Shown piece after piece: positions 1 through 7,113 of a DNA stretch of 64,000 nucleotides. Source of the DNA: Brevundimonas sp. SH203 (GTDB lineage Bacteria > Pseudomonadota > Alphaproteobacteria > Caulobacterales > Caulobacteraceae); contig NZ_BDMM01000002.1 in assembly GCF_002157625.1 (NCBI RefSeq), positions 434,001 through 498,000 of the forward strand. Direction: 5' to 3'. The notes under the pieces are model-generated. The model had not been told where the DNA came from and searched no databases. It was given only the letters and a program-made list of their open reading frames with translations. Positions within the stretch are counted from its first letter, which is position 1. The number at the start of each line of letters is the position of its first letter. A program made the position numbers and the translations under genes.

Positions 1-279
1 CAGCATTTCGGACATGACCGGCCCGCTCAGGCCGATGCCGCCCGCCTTGACCGTCGTCTTGGCCATTTCGTCCAGCATGAAGCTGCGCCACGTCTCCTCG
101 GCCTGGCCGCCGCCGAACAGGCCGTCGGTCGACAGGCCGTCGAACATCGGCTTCAGCATCTGCGAGATGAAGGTGGCCTCGAAGGCGCGGGCGGTGTCCT
201 TGATCTTGTCGCGGTTGGCGGCGACGGGCGCGGCCGTGGTCGGGCGCAACAGGTCGGTTGAGACGGTCAGGTCGGTCAT
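1..279 (-). CDS. Rod-binding protein, FlgJ N-terminal/CheL type (3' end outside window)
   Basis: The first 93 codons of a gene that runs off the left edge. The product matches the rod-binding domain at the N-terminus of FlgJ, called CheL in Caulobacter: an N-terminal TARAFEATFISQML segment, then DGLFGGGQAEETWRSF and GGIGLSGPVMSEML. In this family the protein caps the growing flagellar rod in the periplasm; the alphaproteobacterial form usually lacks the muramidase domain, though the missing end means this cannot be checked here. The ATG lies two bases after the stop codon of flgI, so the two genes are almost certainly cotranscribed and translationally coupled. Confidence 0.85.
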   Translation of the reverse strand, partial: MTDLTVSTDLLRPTTAAPVAANRDKIKDTARAFEATFISQMLKPMFDGLSTDGLFGGGQAEETWRSFMLDEMAKTTVKAGGIGLSGPVMSEML

Positions 280-281
280 GC

Positions 282-1397
282 TCACATCACCTCGATGTCG
301 GCCTGCAGGGCGCCGGCGGCCTTGATGGCCTGCAGGATGCTGATCATGTCGCGCGGACTGACGCCCAAGGCGTTCAGGCCGTTGACCAGGGTGGACAGAT
401 TGGCGCCGCCGCCCACCAAACGCATCTGGGTGCCCAGATCTTCCGCGACATTGACCTGGCTGGAGGGGACGACGGCGGTCTGGCCCTGGCTGAAGGGGGC
501 GGGTTGGCTGACGATGGGCTGTTCGTCCACCGATATGGTCAGATTGCCCTGGGCGATGGCGACGCGCGAGATGCGCACGGCGTCGCCCATGACGATGACG
601 CCGTTGACCTCGTCGATGATGACCTTGGCGGGGGTATCGACGCTGACCGGCAGGTTTTCGATGCGGCTGATGAAGCCCGCCATGCCCAGCTGGGCCGGGG
701 CGCGCAGGGCGACGACCGTGCCGTTTTCGGCCAGGGCCGCGCCGGGATAGGCGGCGTTGACGACGGCGGCGACGCGCTGGGCGGTGGTGAAGTCCGGGTT
801 GCGCAGGTTCAGCCGCACCTCGTTCATGTTCGCCATCTGGAAGCCCGTCTCGCGTTCGACCAGGGCGCCCGAGGCGATGCGGCCGGCGGTCGGCACGCCG
901 CGCGTCACCGACGAGCCCGATCCGCCCGAGGCCGAGACGGCGCCGGTCTGAACCGACCCTTGGGCCACCGCATAGACCTGGCCATCGGCGCCCTGCAGGC
1001 TGGTCACGACCAGCGAGCCGCCCAGCAGGCTCTTGGCGTCGCACATTGAGGCGACCGACACGTCGATGCGCGAACCCGGCGTGGCGAAGGCGGGCAGGTC
1101 CGCCGTCACCATCACGGCGGCCATGTTCTTGGTGTTGGCGTTGGAGCCGCGAATATTGACGCCCAGCCGCTCGGTCATGCCCTCCAGCGACTGGCGGGTG
1201 AAGGGGCAGTTGCGCAGGCTGTCGCCCGTGCCGTTCAGCCCCATGACCATGCCGTAGCCGACCAGCTGGTTGCCGCGCACACCTTCGACGGCGGCGATGT
1301 CCTTGATGCGCGACTGCACCTGGGCCAGGGCCGGGCCGGCCGAAACCGTCAGGGCGGCGACGGCGCAGGCGGCAAGGCGGGCAAGCAGATTTTGCAT
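282..1397 (-). CDS. flgI: Flagellar P-ring protein FlgI
   Basis: FlgI forms the periplasmic P ring around the flagellar rod. The protein is about 371 residues, the usual size, with a cleavable signal peptide (MQNLLARLAACAVAALTVSA, then AGPALAQ) and the family signatures GVRGNQLVGYGMVMGLNGTGD near the mature N-terminus and ASLIEDLGTQ-like NVAEDLGTQMRLV followed by LVNGLNALGVSPRDMISILQAIKAAGAL at the C-terminus. I chose the ATG at 1397; a GTG five codons upstream (1412) is in frame and also possible. A sigma-54 type promoter lies about 40 bases upstream, fitting class III/IV flagellar control. The rod-binding gene follows after two bases. Confidence 0.96.
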   Translation of the reverse strand: MQNLLARLAACAVAALTVSAGPALAQVQSRIKDIAAVEGVRGNQLVGYGMVMGLNGTGDSLRNCPFTRQSLEGMTERLGVNIRGSNANTKNMAAVMVTADLPAFATPGSRIDVSVASMCDAKSLLGGSLVVTSLQGADGQVYAVAQGSVQTGAVSASGGSGSSVTRGVPTAGRIASGALVERETGFQMANMNEVRLNLRNPDFTTAQRVAAVVNAAYPGAALAENGTVVALRAPAQLGMAGFISRIENLPVSVDTPAKVIIDEVNGVIVMGDAVRISRVAIAQGNLTISVDEQPIVSQPAPFSQGQTAVVPSSQVNVAEDLGTQMRLVGGGANLSTLVNGLNALGVSPRDMISILQAIKAAGALQADIEVM

Positions 1398-1433
1398 CGG
1401 TCGAACGTCCACGCGGCTTTACGCGCCGATCCA

Positions 1434-1449
1434 TGCCAGGATCGTGCCG
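1434..1449 (-). promoter_or_regulatory. Sigma-54 (-24/-12) promoter for flgI
   Basis: Read on the minus strand the sequence is CGGCACGATCCTGGCA, a close match to the sigma-54 consensus TGGCACG-N4-TTGCW with the required GG-N10-GC spacing. It would start transcription near 1423, leaving a short leader before the flgI ATG at 1397. In Caulobacter the later flagellar genes use sigma-54 with the activator FlbD, which is controlled by FliX, whose gene is divergent here. The match is seen; use as a promoter is inferred. Confidence 0.65.
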
Positions 1450-1454
1450 CGCGA

Positions 1455-1529
1455 TTAACCAAGGGAATTCAACGCCAGCCGATCCATTCGCCCTGACGAT
1501 GCGGCAGGATTTGCCGGGGCGTTAACCAA
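1455..1529. promoter_or_regulatory. Two CtrA-like half sites between flgI and fliX
   Basis: The divergent spacer holds two copies of TTAACCAA, at 1455-1462 and 1522-1529. TTAACC is the better half of the CtrA binding motif (TTAA-N7-TTAA) of Caulobacterales, and class II flagellar genes such as fliX are CtrA targets in that group. Neither copy has a clear second half at the right spacing, so this is suggestive only. Confidence 0.35.
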
Positions 1530-1580
1530 ACAGTCATCGCGGGGCCTCATCCATGGGCTCATGATGCGGAGCAACTGGGC

Positions 1581-2006
1581 ATGAAGGTTGTCGGGCCAAA
1601 CGGCGTCAGCACGCCGACAAGCACGCGCGCGACGCGATCGACCAGCGGCTTTTCGCTGGGTCAGACGGCCGCCGCCGCTGCGCCTTCGGCCGCGACGGCC
1701 AGCGCCGCCGCCGGAGGCGTGTCCGACGTCTCGGCCCTGATGGCCTTGCAGGGGGTGGAGGGGCCGCTGGAGCGTCGGCGTCGCGCCATCCGCCGGGGCG
1801 GCGGCCTGCTGGATCGTCTGGACGAACTGAAGCTGGCGTTGCTGAGCGGCGATGCGGACCAGGCGTCGCTGGACCGGCTGGCGCGCAGCCTGCGCGAGGA
1901 GCGGGCGGATGATGGCGATCCCGGTCTGAACGCTGTGCTGGACCAGATCGACCTGCGCGCCTCGGTCGAACTGGCCAAGGCGGAAATGCGCCGCCCGCGC
2001 GGCTGA
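1581..2006 (+). CDS. fliX: Flagellar assembly regulator FliX
   Basis: A 141-residue protein with the FliX pattern: MKVVGPNG start, a low-complexity Ala/Ser linker, then the conserved core VSDVSALMALQGVE, RRRRAIRRGGGLLDRLDELKLALL and a Leu/Arg-rich helical end. FliX is a cytoplasmic trans-acting factor found in Caulobacterales and relatives; it binds FlbD and links assembly of early flagellar structures to sigma-54 dependent transcription of later ones. The divergent position next to flgI matches Caulobacter. The length equals the family norm. Confidence 0.93.
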   Translation: MKVVGPNGVSTPTSTRATRSTSGFSLGQTAAAAAPSAATASAAAGGVSDVSALMALQGVEGPLERRRRAIRRGGGLLDRLDELKLALLSGDADQASLDRLARSLREERADDGDPGLNAVLDQIDLRASVELAKAEMRRPRG

Positions 2007-2051
2007 AACCGGAAAAAATCCACGAATGTCAGACGGCTAAGCTTGGAGAGT

Positions 2052-2069
2052 GAGTGACATTTGTCACTC
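2052..2069. promoter_or_regulatory. Perfect 18-bp palindrome upstream of dksA
   Basis: GAGTGACA-TT-TGTCACTC is a perfect 8-2-8 inverted repeat about 120 bases before the dksA start and about 47 bases before its predicted -35 box. Such short, tightly spaced dyads are typical of operators for dimeric helix-turn-helix regulators. I cannot assign the regulator. Some gene callers would start a longer dksA frame inside this site (GTG at 2050), which is unlikely. Confidence 0.45.
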
Positions 2070-2115
2070 TCGCCGGGTCGTTCGCCCGATTTGGATCACG
2101 GAATCGAGAACCGCG

Positions 2116-2144
2116 TTGCCGCGACTCGTCAGGCTGACTATACG
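2116..2144 (+). promoter_or_regulatory. Predicted dksA promoter
   Basis: TTGCCG (2116-2121) and TATACG (2139-2144) are separated by 17 bases. This would start transcription around 2151 and give a short leader before the ATG at 2188. The match to the housekeeping consensus is moderate. Confidence 0.4.
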
Positions 2145-2187
2145 GCCAACTGCGCCACAGGGGGGCGTGTTAGAGAGCTTGAGATCG

Positions 2188-2622
2188 ATGAACGCTTTGG
2201 CGTCCGTTGTGACCGACGAATCCGGCCGTTACCGCCCGTCCGACGACGAGCCGTTCATGAATGAACGGCAGCTGGCCTATTCCAAGAAGAAGCTGCTGGA
2301 CTGGAAGGACGACATCCTTCGCGAGTCCAAGGGCACGGTGGTCAATCTGAAGGCCGAGACCGAGAACCACCCCGATCTGGTGGACCGCGCCTCGTCCGAA
2401 TCCGACCGCGCGCTGGAGCTGCGCACCCGTGACCGCCAGCGCAAGCTGATCTCCAAGATCGACGACGCCCTGCGCCGGATCGAGGACGGCTCCTACGGCT
2501 ATTGCGAGGACACCGGCGAACCCATTGGCCTGGGCCGTCTGGAGGCCCGTCCGACCGCGACCCTGTCGGTCGAGGCCCAGGAACGGCACGAGCGCCGCGA
2601 GCGCGTCCACCGCGACGACTGA
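2188..2622 (+). CDS. dksA: RNA polymerase-binding transcription factor DksA (single-Cys type)
   Basis: DksA enters the secondary channel of RNA polymerase and, with ppGpp, adjusts transcription of stable RNA and amino acid genes. The 144-residue product has the coiled coil (NERQLAYSKKKLLDWKDDILRES onward, then LRTRDRQRKLISKIDDALRRI), and the terminal globular motif YGYCEDTGEPIGLGRLEARP. The four zinc-ligand positions of E. coli DksA read C106, T109, S127 and A130, so no zinc site is possible; single-Cys DksA is known in other Alphaproteobacteria such as Rhodobacter sphaeroides. I chose ATG 2188, which gives the usual length; longer in-frame starts add residues unlike the family. Confidence 0.93.
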   Translation: MNALASVVTDESGRYRPSDDEPFMNERQLAYSKKKLLDWKDDILRESKGTVVNLKAETENHPDLVDRASSESDRALELRTRDRQRKLISKIDDALRRIEDGSYGYCEDTGEPIGLGRLEARPTATLSVEAQERHERRERVHRDD

Positions 2623-2701
2623 GGTTTAACGGGCCGACGCCTTGACTTCGCCCGGTTGGGGGGCGACCTAGCCGCCTCGCTTTCGAGGTCGTTGATCCCC
2701 C

Positions 2702-4036
2702 ATGTCCGTCAAGGTTCGTTTCGCCCCGTCGCCCACGGGTAAGCTGCACGTCGGCAATGTCCGCACCGCCCTGGTGAACTGGCTGTTCGCCAAGGGGCAG
2801 GGCGGATCGTTCGTGCTGCGCATCGACGACACCGACCTGGCCCGTTCGACGCCGGAGTTCGAACAGGGGATCGAGGACGATCTGACCTGGTTGGGCATGG
2901 TCTGGGACGAACGCTACAACCAGTCCAAGCGGTTCGACCGCTATGAAGAGGCGGCGGAACGGCTGAAGGCCTCGGGCCGGCTGTATCCCGCCTATGAGAC
3001 GGCGGACGAACTGGATCGTCGCCGCAAGGTGCAACTGTCGCGCGGCCTGCCGCCGATCTACGACCGCGCCGCGCTGGACCTGACCGACGAACAGAAGGCC
3101 GGCTACGAAGCCGAGGGCCGCCGTCCGCACTGGCGCTTCAAGCTGGAAGGCAAGCGCGTCGCCTGGGAAGACTTGGCGCGCGGTCATGCCGAGGTGGACA
3201 CCGCCTCCATGTCCGACCCGGTGCTGATCCGCGAGGACGGGCTTTTCCTCTACACCCTGCCGTCGGTGGTCGACGACATCGACATGGCCATCACCCATAT
3301 CATCCGGGGCGAGGATCACGTCACGAACACCGGCGCCCAGATCGAGATTTTCGAGGCGCTGGGTGCGGCCGTTCCCGGTTTCGCCCATATGCCGCTGCTG
3401 GTCGGCGCGGACGGCGCGGCCCTGTCGAAACGCCTCGGCTCGCTGTCGATCAGCGACATGCGCGAACAGGGCTATGAGCCCATCGCCATCACCAGCCACC
3501 TGGGCCGGATCGGCACGTCCGATCCGCTGGAAGTCGGCGAGTCCATCGCGGCGTTGGGCGCCGGCTTCGCCTTCTCCAAGATGGGCCGTTCGCCGGCGCG
3601 CTACGACACGGCGGATCTGGACCGGCTGAACGCCCAGGCCCTGCACGTCATGGACTACGACACGGCCAGGCCCCGGCTTCAGGCGCTGGGCGCGGACCTT
3701 GGCGAGACCTTCTGGTCGGTGGTGCGCGGCAACCTGAACAAGTTCGGCGATGTCGTTGAAATGGCGAAGATCGTGCAGGGGCCGATCCAGCCGGTGATCG
3801 AGGACGCGGGCTTCATCGACGCGGCCGCCGGCCTTCTGCCGGATGTGATCGACGAGACGGCCTGGTCGACCTGGACCAATGCGGTGAAGACCGAGACGGG
3901 CGCCAAGGGCAAGGCGCTGTTCATGCCGCTGCGTCTGGCGCTGACGGGTCAGGCGCACGGGCCGGACATGGCGGCCCTGGCGCCGCTGATCGGCCGTGAG
4001 ACCATCCAGCGGCGCCTGAGAGGCGAGGCGGCCTGA
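2702..4036 (+). CDS. gltX: Glutamate--tRNA ligase
   Basis: A 444-residue class I aminoacyl-tRNA synthetase that charges tRNA with glutamate in the cytoplasm. The HIGH-type motif is in FAPSPTGKLHVGNVRTAL at residues 7-24, and the KMSKS-type motif is LSKRLGS around residue 242; the GEDHV motif of GluRS is also present (IIRGEDHVTNT). Many Alphaproteobacteria carry two GluRS copies and charge tRNA-Gln with Glu for the GatCAB route; which tRNA this short copy prefers cannot be told here. A TTGACT box at 2642 is a possible promoter element. It stands alone, with a convergent small gene downstream. Confidence 0.96.
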   Translation: MSVKVRFAPSPTGKLHVGNVRTALVNWLFAKGQGGSFVLRIDDTDLARSTPEFEQGIEDDLTWLGMVWDERYNQSKRFDRYEEAAERLKASGRLYPAYETADELDRRRKVQLSRGLPPIYDRAALDLTDEQKAGYEAEGRRPHWRFKLEGKRVAWEDLARGHAEVDTASMSDPVLIREDGLFLYTLPSVVDDIDMAITHIIRGEDHVTNTGAQIEIFEALGAAVPGFAHMPLLVGADGAALSKRLGSLSISDMREQGYEPIAITSHLGRIGTSDPLEVGESIAALGAGFAFSKMGRSPARYDTADLDRLNAQALHVMDYDTARPRLQALGADLGETFWSVVRGNLNKFGDVVEMAKIVQGPIQPVIEDAGFIDAAAGLLPDVIDETAWSTWTNAVKTETGAKGKALFMPLRLALTGQAHGPDMAALAPLIGRETIQRRLRGEAA

Positions 4037-4058
4037 ACCGCCTCGAACCGTCCCGGCG

Positions 4059-4352
4059 TCAGCCGTTGCAGACGGCCAGTTCTTCGGCGCTGAGGGCGAC
4101 GCCCTTGTAGGAGAAGGCGGTCACGGGACCGAACTTCTGGACCACGCGGCGGCAGGCGCGCGTCGCGGGCTGTTGCGTGCCGCCCGAGGCGGTGCAGGTC
4201 GCGCCTTCGCAGGACCAGCGGGCGCCGTCGATGATGGTGGCGCGCGCGGGCGCCTTGGCGGCGTCCGCCAGGGTCAGGCTGGTGGCGGCCGGCGCCTGGG
4301 CCATGGCGGGAGCGGCGGCGAAAAGAACGGCGGCGGCGAACAGGGCGCGCAT
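4059..4352 (-). CDS. Small secreted protein, conserved in Caulobacterales, function unknown
   Basis: A 97-residue protein with a clear signal peptide (MRALFAAAVLFAAAPAMAQA). The mature part is short and has four cysteines (CEGATC, RACRR, AVCNG), consistent with two disulfide bonds in the periplasm, and a conserved-looking stretch ARATIIDGARWSCEGATC. Proteins of this form are common in Caulobacterales and Sphingomonadales and have no known role, to my knowledge. It converges on gltX with a 22-base gap. Its own promoter would be in the AT-richer stretch at 4390-4440. Confidence 0.75.
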   Translation of the reverse strand: MRALFAAAVLFAAAPAMAQAPAATSLTLADAAKAPARATIIDGARWSCEGATCTASGGTQQPATRACRRVVQKFGPVTAFSYKGVALSAEELAVCNG

Positions 4353-4456
4353 GAAAACTCTCCGATAAGAAGAACGGCGTCGTGCCGCTGCGCCCCAATG
4401 TCAGTTTCTGATAAAAACTGTCAATACGTAGTGATGCGAATGTAAGCGGTGATCAC

Positions 4457-5062
4457 TTATCTCAGATCATGTTTCTGCGCCGGCGCGGCGTCGGGCGACT
4501 GGATCAGGGCCAGCGCCTCTTCCACCGTATCGGCGACGGTCCAGGCGTCCAGGAAGGACGGGGGGGTCATGCCCTCGTCAACGCTGTGGCGCATCAGGGC
4601 GAAGAAGCCGTCCCAGAAGCCGTTTAGGTTCAGGAAGACGACCGGCTTGTGGTGCAGGTCCAGCCGCTTCCACGACAGCAGTTCGACCACCTCTTCCAGG
4701 GTGCCGATGCCGCCGGGGGCGACCACGAAGGCGTCGGACTGATCGTACATCAGCTGTTTGCGCTCGTGCATGGAGGTGACGACGACCGTCTCGACCTCGT
4801 CGAACAGGCGCTCGCGGCTGCGCAGGAAGGCCGGCATGATGCCGACGACCCGGCCGCCCGCCTCGTGCGCGCCGCGCGCCGAGGCGCCCATCAGCCCAAC
4901 GCCGCCGCCGCCATAGACCAGCCGCCAGCCCGCCTGGGCCGTCGCGCGACCGAAAGCGTAGGCCGCCTCGGTATAGGCGGGATCGGCGGTCTCGGAGGCG
5001 CCGCAGAACAGGCAGACGGAGGAGCCGTCGAAGGGCTGGAAAGAAACGGGGGGCAGGGACAT
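4457..5062 (-). CDS. LOG family protein (cytokinin riboside 5'-monophosphate phosphoribohydrolase-like)
   Basis: A 201-residue Rossmann-type protein of the LOG (lonely guy) family, which release free base from nucleoside 5'-monophosphates; in bacteria the true substrates are usually untested. The diagnostic motifs are present: YGGGGVGLMG in the first third and PGGIGTLEEVVELLSW in the second, plus the SMHERKQLM helix. I chose ATG 5062, which has GAGG about eight bases upstream; the frame stays open much further upstream but that part has no family similarity and overlaps the divergent lipoprotein gene. Confidence 0.92.
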   Translation of the reverse strand: MSLPPVSFQPFDGSSVCLFCGASETADPAYTEAAYAFGRATAQAGWRLVYGGGGVGLMGASARGAHEAGGRVVGIMPAFLRSRERLFDEVETVVVTSMHERKQLMYDQSDAFVVAPGGIGTLEEVVELLSWKRLDLHHKPVVFLNLNGFWDGFFALMRHSVDEGMTPPSFLDAWTVADTVEEALALIQSPDAAPAQKHDLR

Positions 5063-5173
5063 GGGGCCTCGAACAAAACGAATGCCGGCCTGGCTTATGG
5101 CCAAACCGGCGGCGCTCGCGCTAACACCAGCGCGAGCCGCTGGGTCGCCAGTCCTATATCGTCGAGGCCAAGG

Positions 5174-5923
5174 ATGAAACGTCGGATCAGCGTAACGATC
5201 GTCGCGGCCCTTCTGGCGCCCGGCGTCACGCTTTCGGCCTGTTCGCGGGGCGAGGGCGGCGCGGTCGGGCCGTCCGGGGCGCAAAAGGCCTCGTCTTGGG
5301 TGCGGCCGCCGATGATCGACGGCGTGACGCGCGACGGCGCGGTGCTGGTCGTGCGCGGCGCGGCCGATCCCAACGCCCGCGTGGTTCTGCGGGCGCCGGA
5401 CGTGGCGGCGGTGGCGGTCAATGCGGACGGGGCGGGCCGGTTCGAACTCAGGCTGCCGCCGCTGCATGGCGATGTGCGCCTGACACCCGAGGTTCAGGTG
5501 GGCGAGGACGCCGCCGTCTCGCCCGAGACTCTGGTGGTCATTCAGGGCGGGGCGGGGCCGGTCGCCCTGATCGCCGCCGGCCAGCCGACCCTCCGTCTGG
5601 ATGGATCGGGCGTGTTGAACGCGGTCGATTCGGACGGATCGACCCTGATCGCTTCCGGCCCGGCCGGGTCCAAACCGCCCGTGGTGATGATCGGCGGCGT
5701 GCAAGCCAATGTGGTTCAGGCCGCGCGCGGCCAGTGGCGGGCCATGGTCGGGCGCAGCGGTGCGGTCGGCGTCGCAGTCGACGGTCAGAGCTTCGCCTAT
5801 CCGGGCGATGCGGACGGCGGCGGCTTCTCCATCGCCCGCGCGGGGCAGGGATGGCGGATCATCTGGCCCGTCGCACCGGGCGGTCATCAGAGCGCCTGGC
5901 TGCCGGATCGCGTCGCGCGTTAA
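5174..5923 (+). CDS. Putative lipoprotein with Ig-like fold, function unknown
   Basis: A 249-residue protein starting with a charged n-region (MKRRISVTIVAALL) and a lipobox LSAC, so it should be a lipid-anchored periplasmic protein. After the Cys, residues about 40-100 (RDGAVLVVRGAADPNARVVLR through GRFELRLPP) look like a bacterial Ig-like domain of the type that says a value has no meaning outside its context: short beta strands with G-D-A turns. The rest is also beta-rich, ending in GWRIIWPVAPGGHQSAWLPDR. I recognise no enzyme motif. It is divergent from the LOG gene. Confidence 0.75.
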   Translation: MKRRISVTIVAALLAPGVTLSACSRGEGGAVGPSGAQKASSWVRPPMIDGVTRDGAVLVVRGAADPNARVVLRAPDVAAVAVNADGAGRFELRLPPLHGDVRLTPEVQVGEDAAVSPETLVVIQGGAGPVALIAAGQPTLRLDGSGVLNAVDSDGSTLIASGPAGSKPPVVMIGGVQANVVQAARGQWRAMVGRSGAVGVAVDGQSFAYPGDADGGGFSIARAGQGWRIIWPVAPGGHQSAWLPDRVAR

Positions 5924-5990
5924 GGCATCGGAAACCAATTCGGTTAACGAATGAGGCCAGCCCTCAGGGGCGCCATCACCGAACCTGTAG

Positions 5991-6350
5991 TCAGCCCGGC
6001 AGCTCTCTGTCGGGCTCTTTTTTGTCCGCTTCGGCCTTTTCCGTGCGGTCCCGGAACAGGGCGGCGCGCGCCAGAAGGATCAGCGTCACCGGCGTCGTCA
6101 CCGTCAGGAACAGGCCGATCAGGATTTCGCGCGGCATGAATCGCCGCTCGACCGTGGTGAACCAGACGATGGACGCCAGCAGAATCAGGGCCATGCCCAG
6201 GGTCGCCCCCAGGGTTGCGGCGTGGACGCGCTCGTAAAAGGTCTTCAGCCGTGTCAGTCCGACCGCGCCCAGCAGCGACAGGGTCGAGCCGGCGATGGCC
6301 AGACCGACGACGACAAAGGCGGCCCATGCGGGAACGTCGGCCTGGGTCAT
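5991..6350 (-). CDS. mnhG: Mrp/Mnh cation:proton antiporter subunit G
   Basis: The last gene of the antiporter operon, 119 residues with three transmembrane segments. The family hallmark is GAVGLTRLKTFYERVHAATLGATLG, followed by membrane helices ILLASIVWF and ILIGLFLTVTTPVTLILLARAALF. It is an obligate small subunit of the multi-subunit Na+(K+)/H+ antiporter of the inner membrane. Its ATG overlaps the mnhF stop by four bases. The hydrophilic Lys/Glu-rich tail (TEKAEADKKEPD) is typical. Confidence 0.94.
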   Translation of the reverse strand: MTQADVPAWAAFVVVGLAIAGSTLSLLGAVGLTRLKTFYERVHAATLGATLGMALILLASIVWFTTVERRFMPREILIGLFLTVTTPVTLILLARAALFRDRTEKAEADKKEPDRELPG

Positions 6351-6628
6351 TCGATCACCTCGCCGCGCATCAGGAATTTGGCCAGGGCCACGGTGGCGGC
6401 GAACCCCAGCATGCCGATCACCAGGGCGGCCTCGAAATAGAGCTGGCTGTTGGTGCGGATGCCGAACACCACGATCAGCAGCATCCCGTTCAGATACAGG
6501 GTGTCCATGCCCAGGACGCGATCCTGGGCGCGCGGGCCGTGGATGATCCGCCACGCCGCCAGACCCATGGCGCAGATCAGCATCAGCTGGGCCAGACCCA
6601 GCCCCCAGGTCAGCACCGCCGCTGTCAT
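6347..6628 (-). CDS. mnhF: Mrp/Mnh cation:proton antiporter subunit F
   Basis: A 93-residue, three-helix membrane subunit. The conserved segment RIIHGPRAQDRVLGMDTLYLN between helices 1 and 2 is the MrpF/PhaF signature, including the buried Asp. It overlaps the mnhE stop and the mnhG start by four bases each, so it is made within one coupled message. Confidence 0.94.
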   Translation of the reverse strand: MTAAVLTWGLGLAQLMLICAMGLAAWRIIHGPRAQDRVLGMDTLYLNGMLLIVVFGIRTNSQLYFEAALVIGMLGFAATVALAKFLMRGEVIE

Positions 6629-7113
6629 TCGAAAATCTCCATCAGCCGGCGCTCGTAGCGGTCCTTGATCGTCCGCACCCAGGTCTCCTCGTCGACCAGA
6701 TCGAGGACGTGCAGCAGCAGGCTCCCGGTCGCGGACTCGTATTCGACCCACAGGGTTCCGGGCGTCGAGGTGATGATGATGGCAAGGACCGCCAGCCCGT
6801 ATCGGTCCCTCAGATCCAGCGGGACGTGGATGAAGCCGGACGTGCGCTCATGCCGCCGACGTCCCAGGATGATCTGGGACACCGCCCAGTTGGACCGCAC
6901 CACGTCGGCGACGACATCGACGGCGAGGCTGACCAGGGCCTTGGGCGAGTTCAGCCGCACGCGATCCACGCCTAGCGCCAGCATGATGATCGGCGCCAGC
7001 AGGGCCAGCAGCAGGGCCAGGAGCAGCGAGGGAGGCGCGACCGAGGCGCTGAGCAGGAGGGAGGCCCCAAACAGGCCCAGCGACAGGACGGGGTAGGGCA
7101 CGAGGCGTCTCAT
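6625..7113 (-). CDS. mnhE: Mrp/Mnh cation:proton antiporter subunit E
   Basis: A 162-residue subunit with two N-terminal membrane helices followed by a cytoplasmic domain. The order SPKALVSLAVDVVADVVRSNW, then IHVPLDLRDRYGLAVLAIIITSTPGTLWVEY and the terminal VRTIKDRYERRLMEIFE is that of MrpE/PhaE. It overlaps mnhD and mnhF by four bases. Subunit E helps assembly and activity of the antiporter complex in studied Bacillus and Sinorhizobium systems. Confidence 0.94.
   Translation of the reverse strand: MRRLVPYPVLSLGLFGASLLLSASVAPPSLLLALLLALLAPIIMLALGVDRVRLNSPKALVSLAVDVVADVVRSNWAVSQIILGRRRHERTSGFIHVPLDLRDRYGLAVLAIIITSTPGTLWVEYESATGSLLLHVLDLVDEETWVRTIKDRYERRLMEIFE

Noticed and set aside
1501-1516. 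Second sigma-54 promoter reading toward fliX
   Set aside because: GG and GC are eight bases apart, not ten, so the required spacing is not met.
4457-5938. A 493-codon version of the LOG gene starting far upstream
   Set aside because: The extra 290 residues have no family similarity, overlap a divergent lipoprotein gene, and a good start with an SD exists at 5062.
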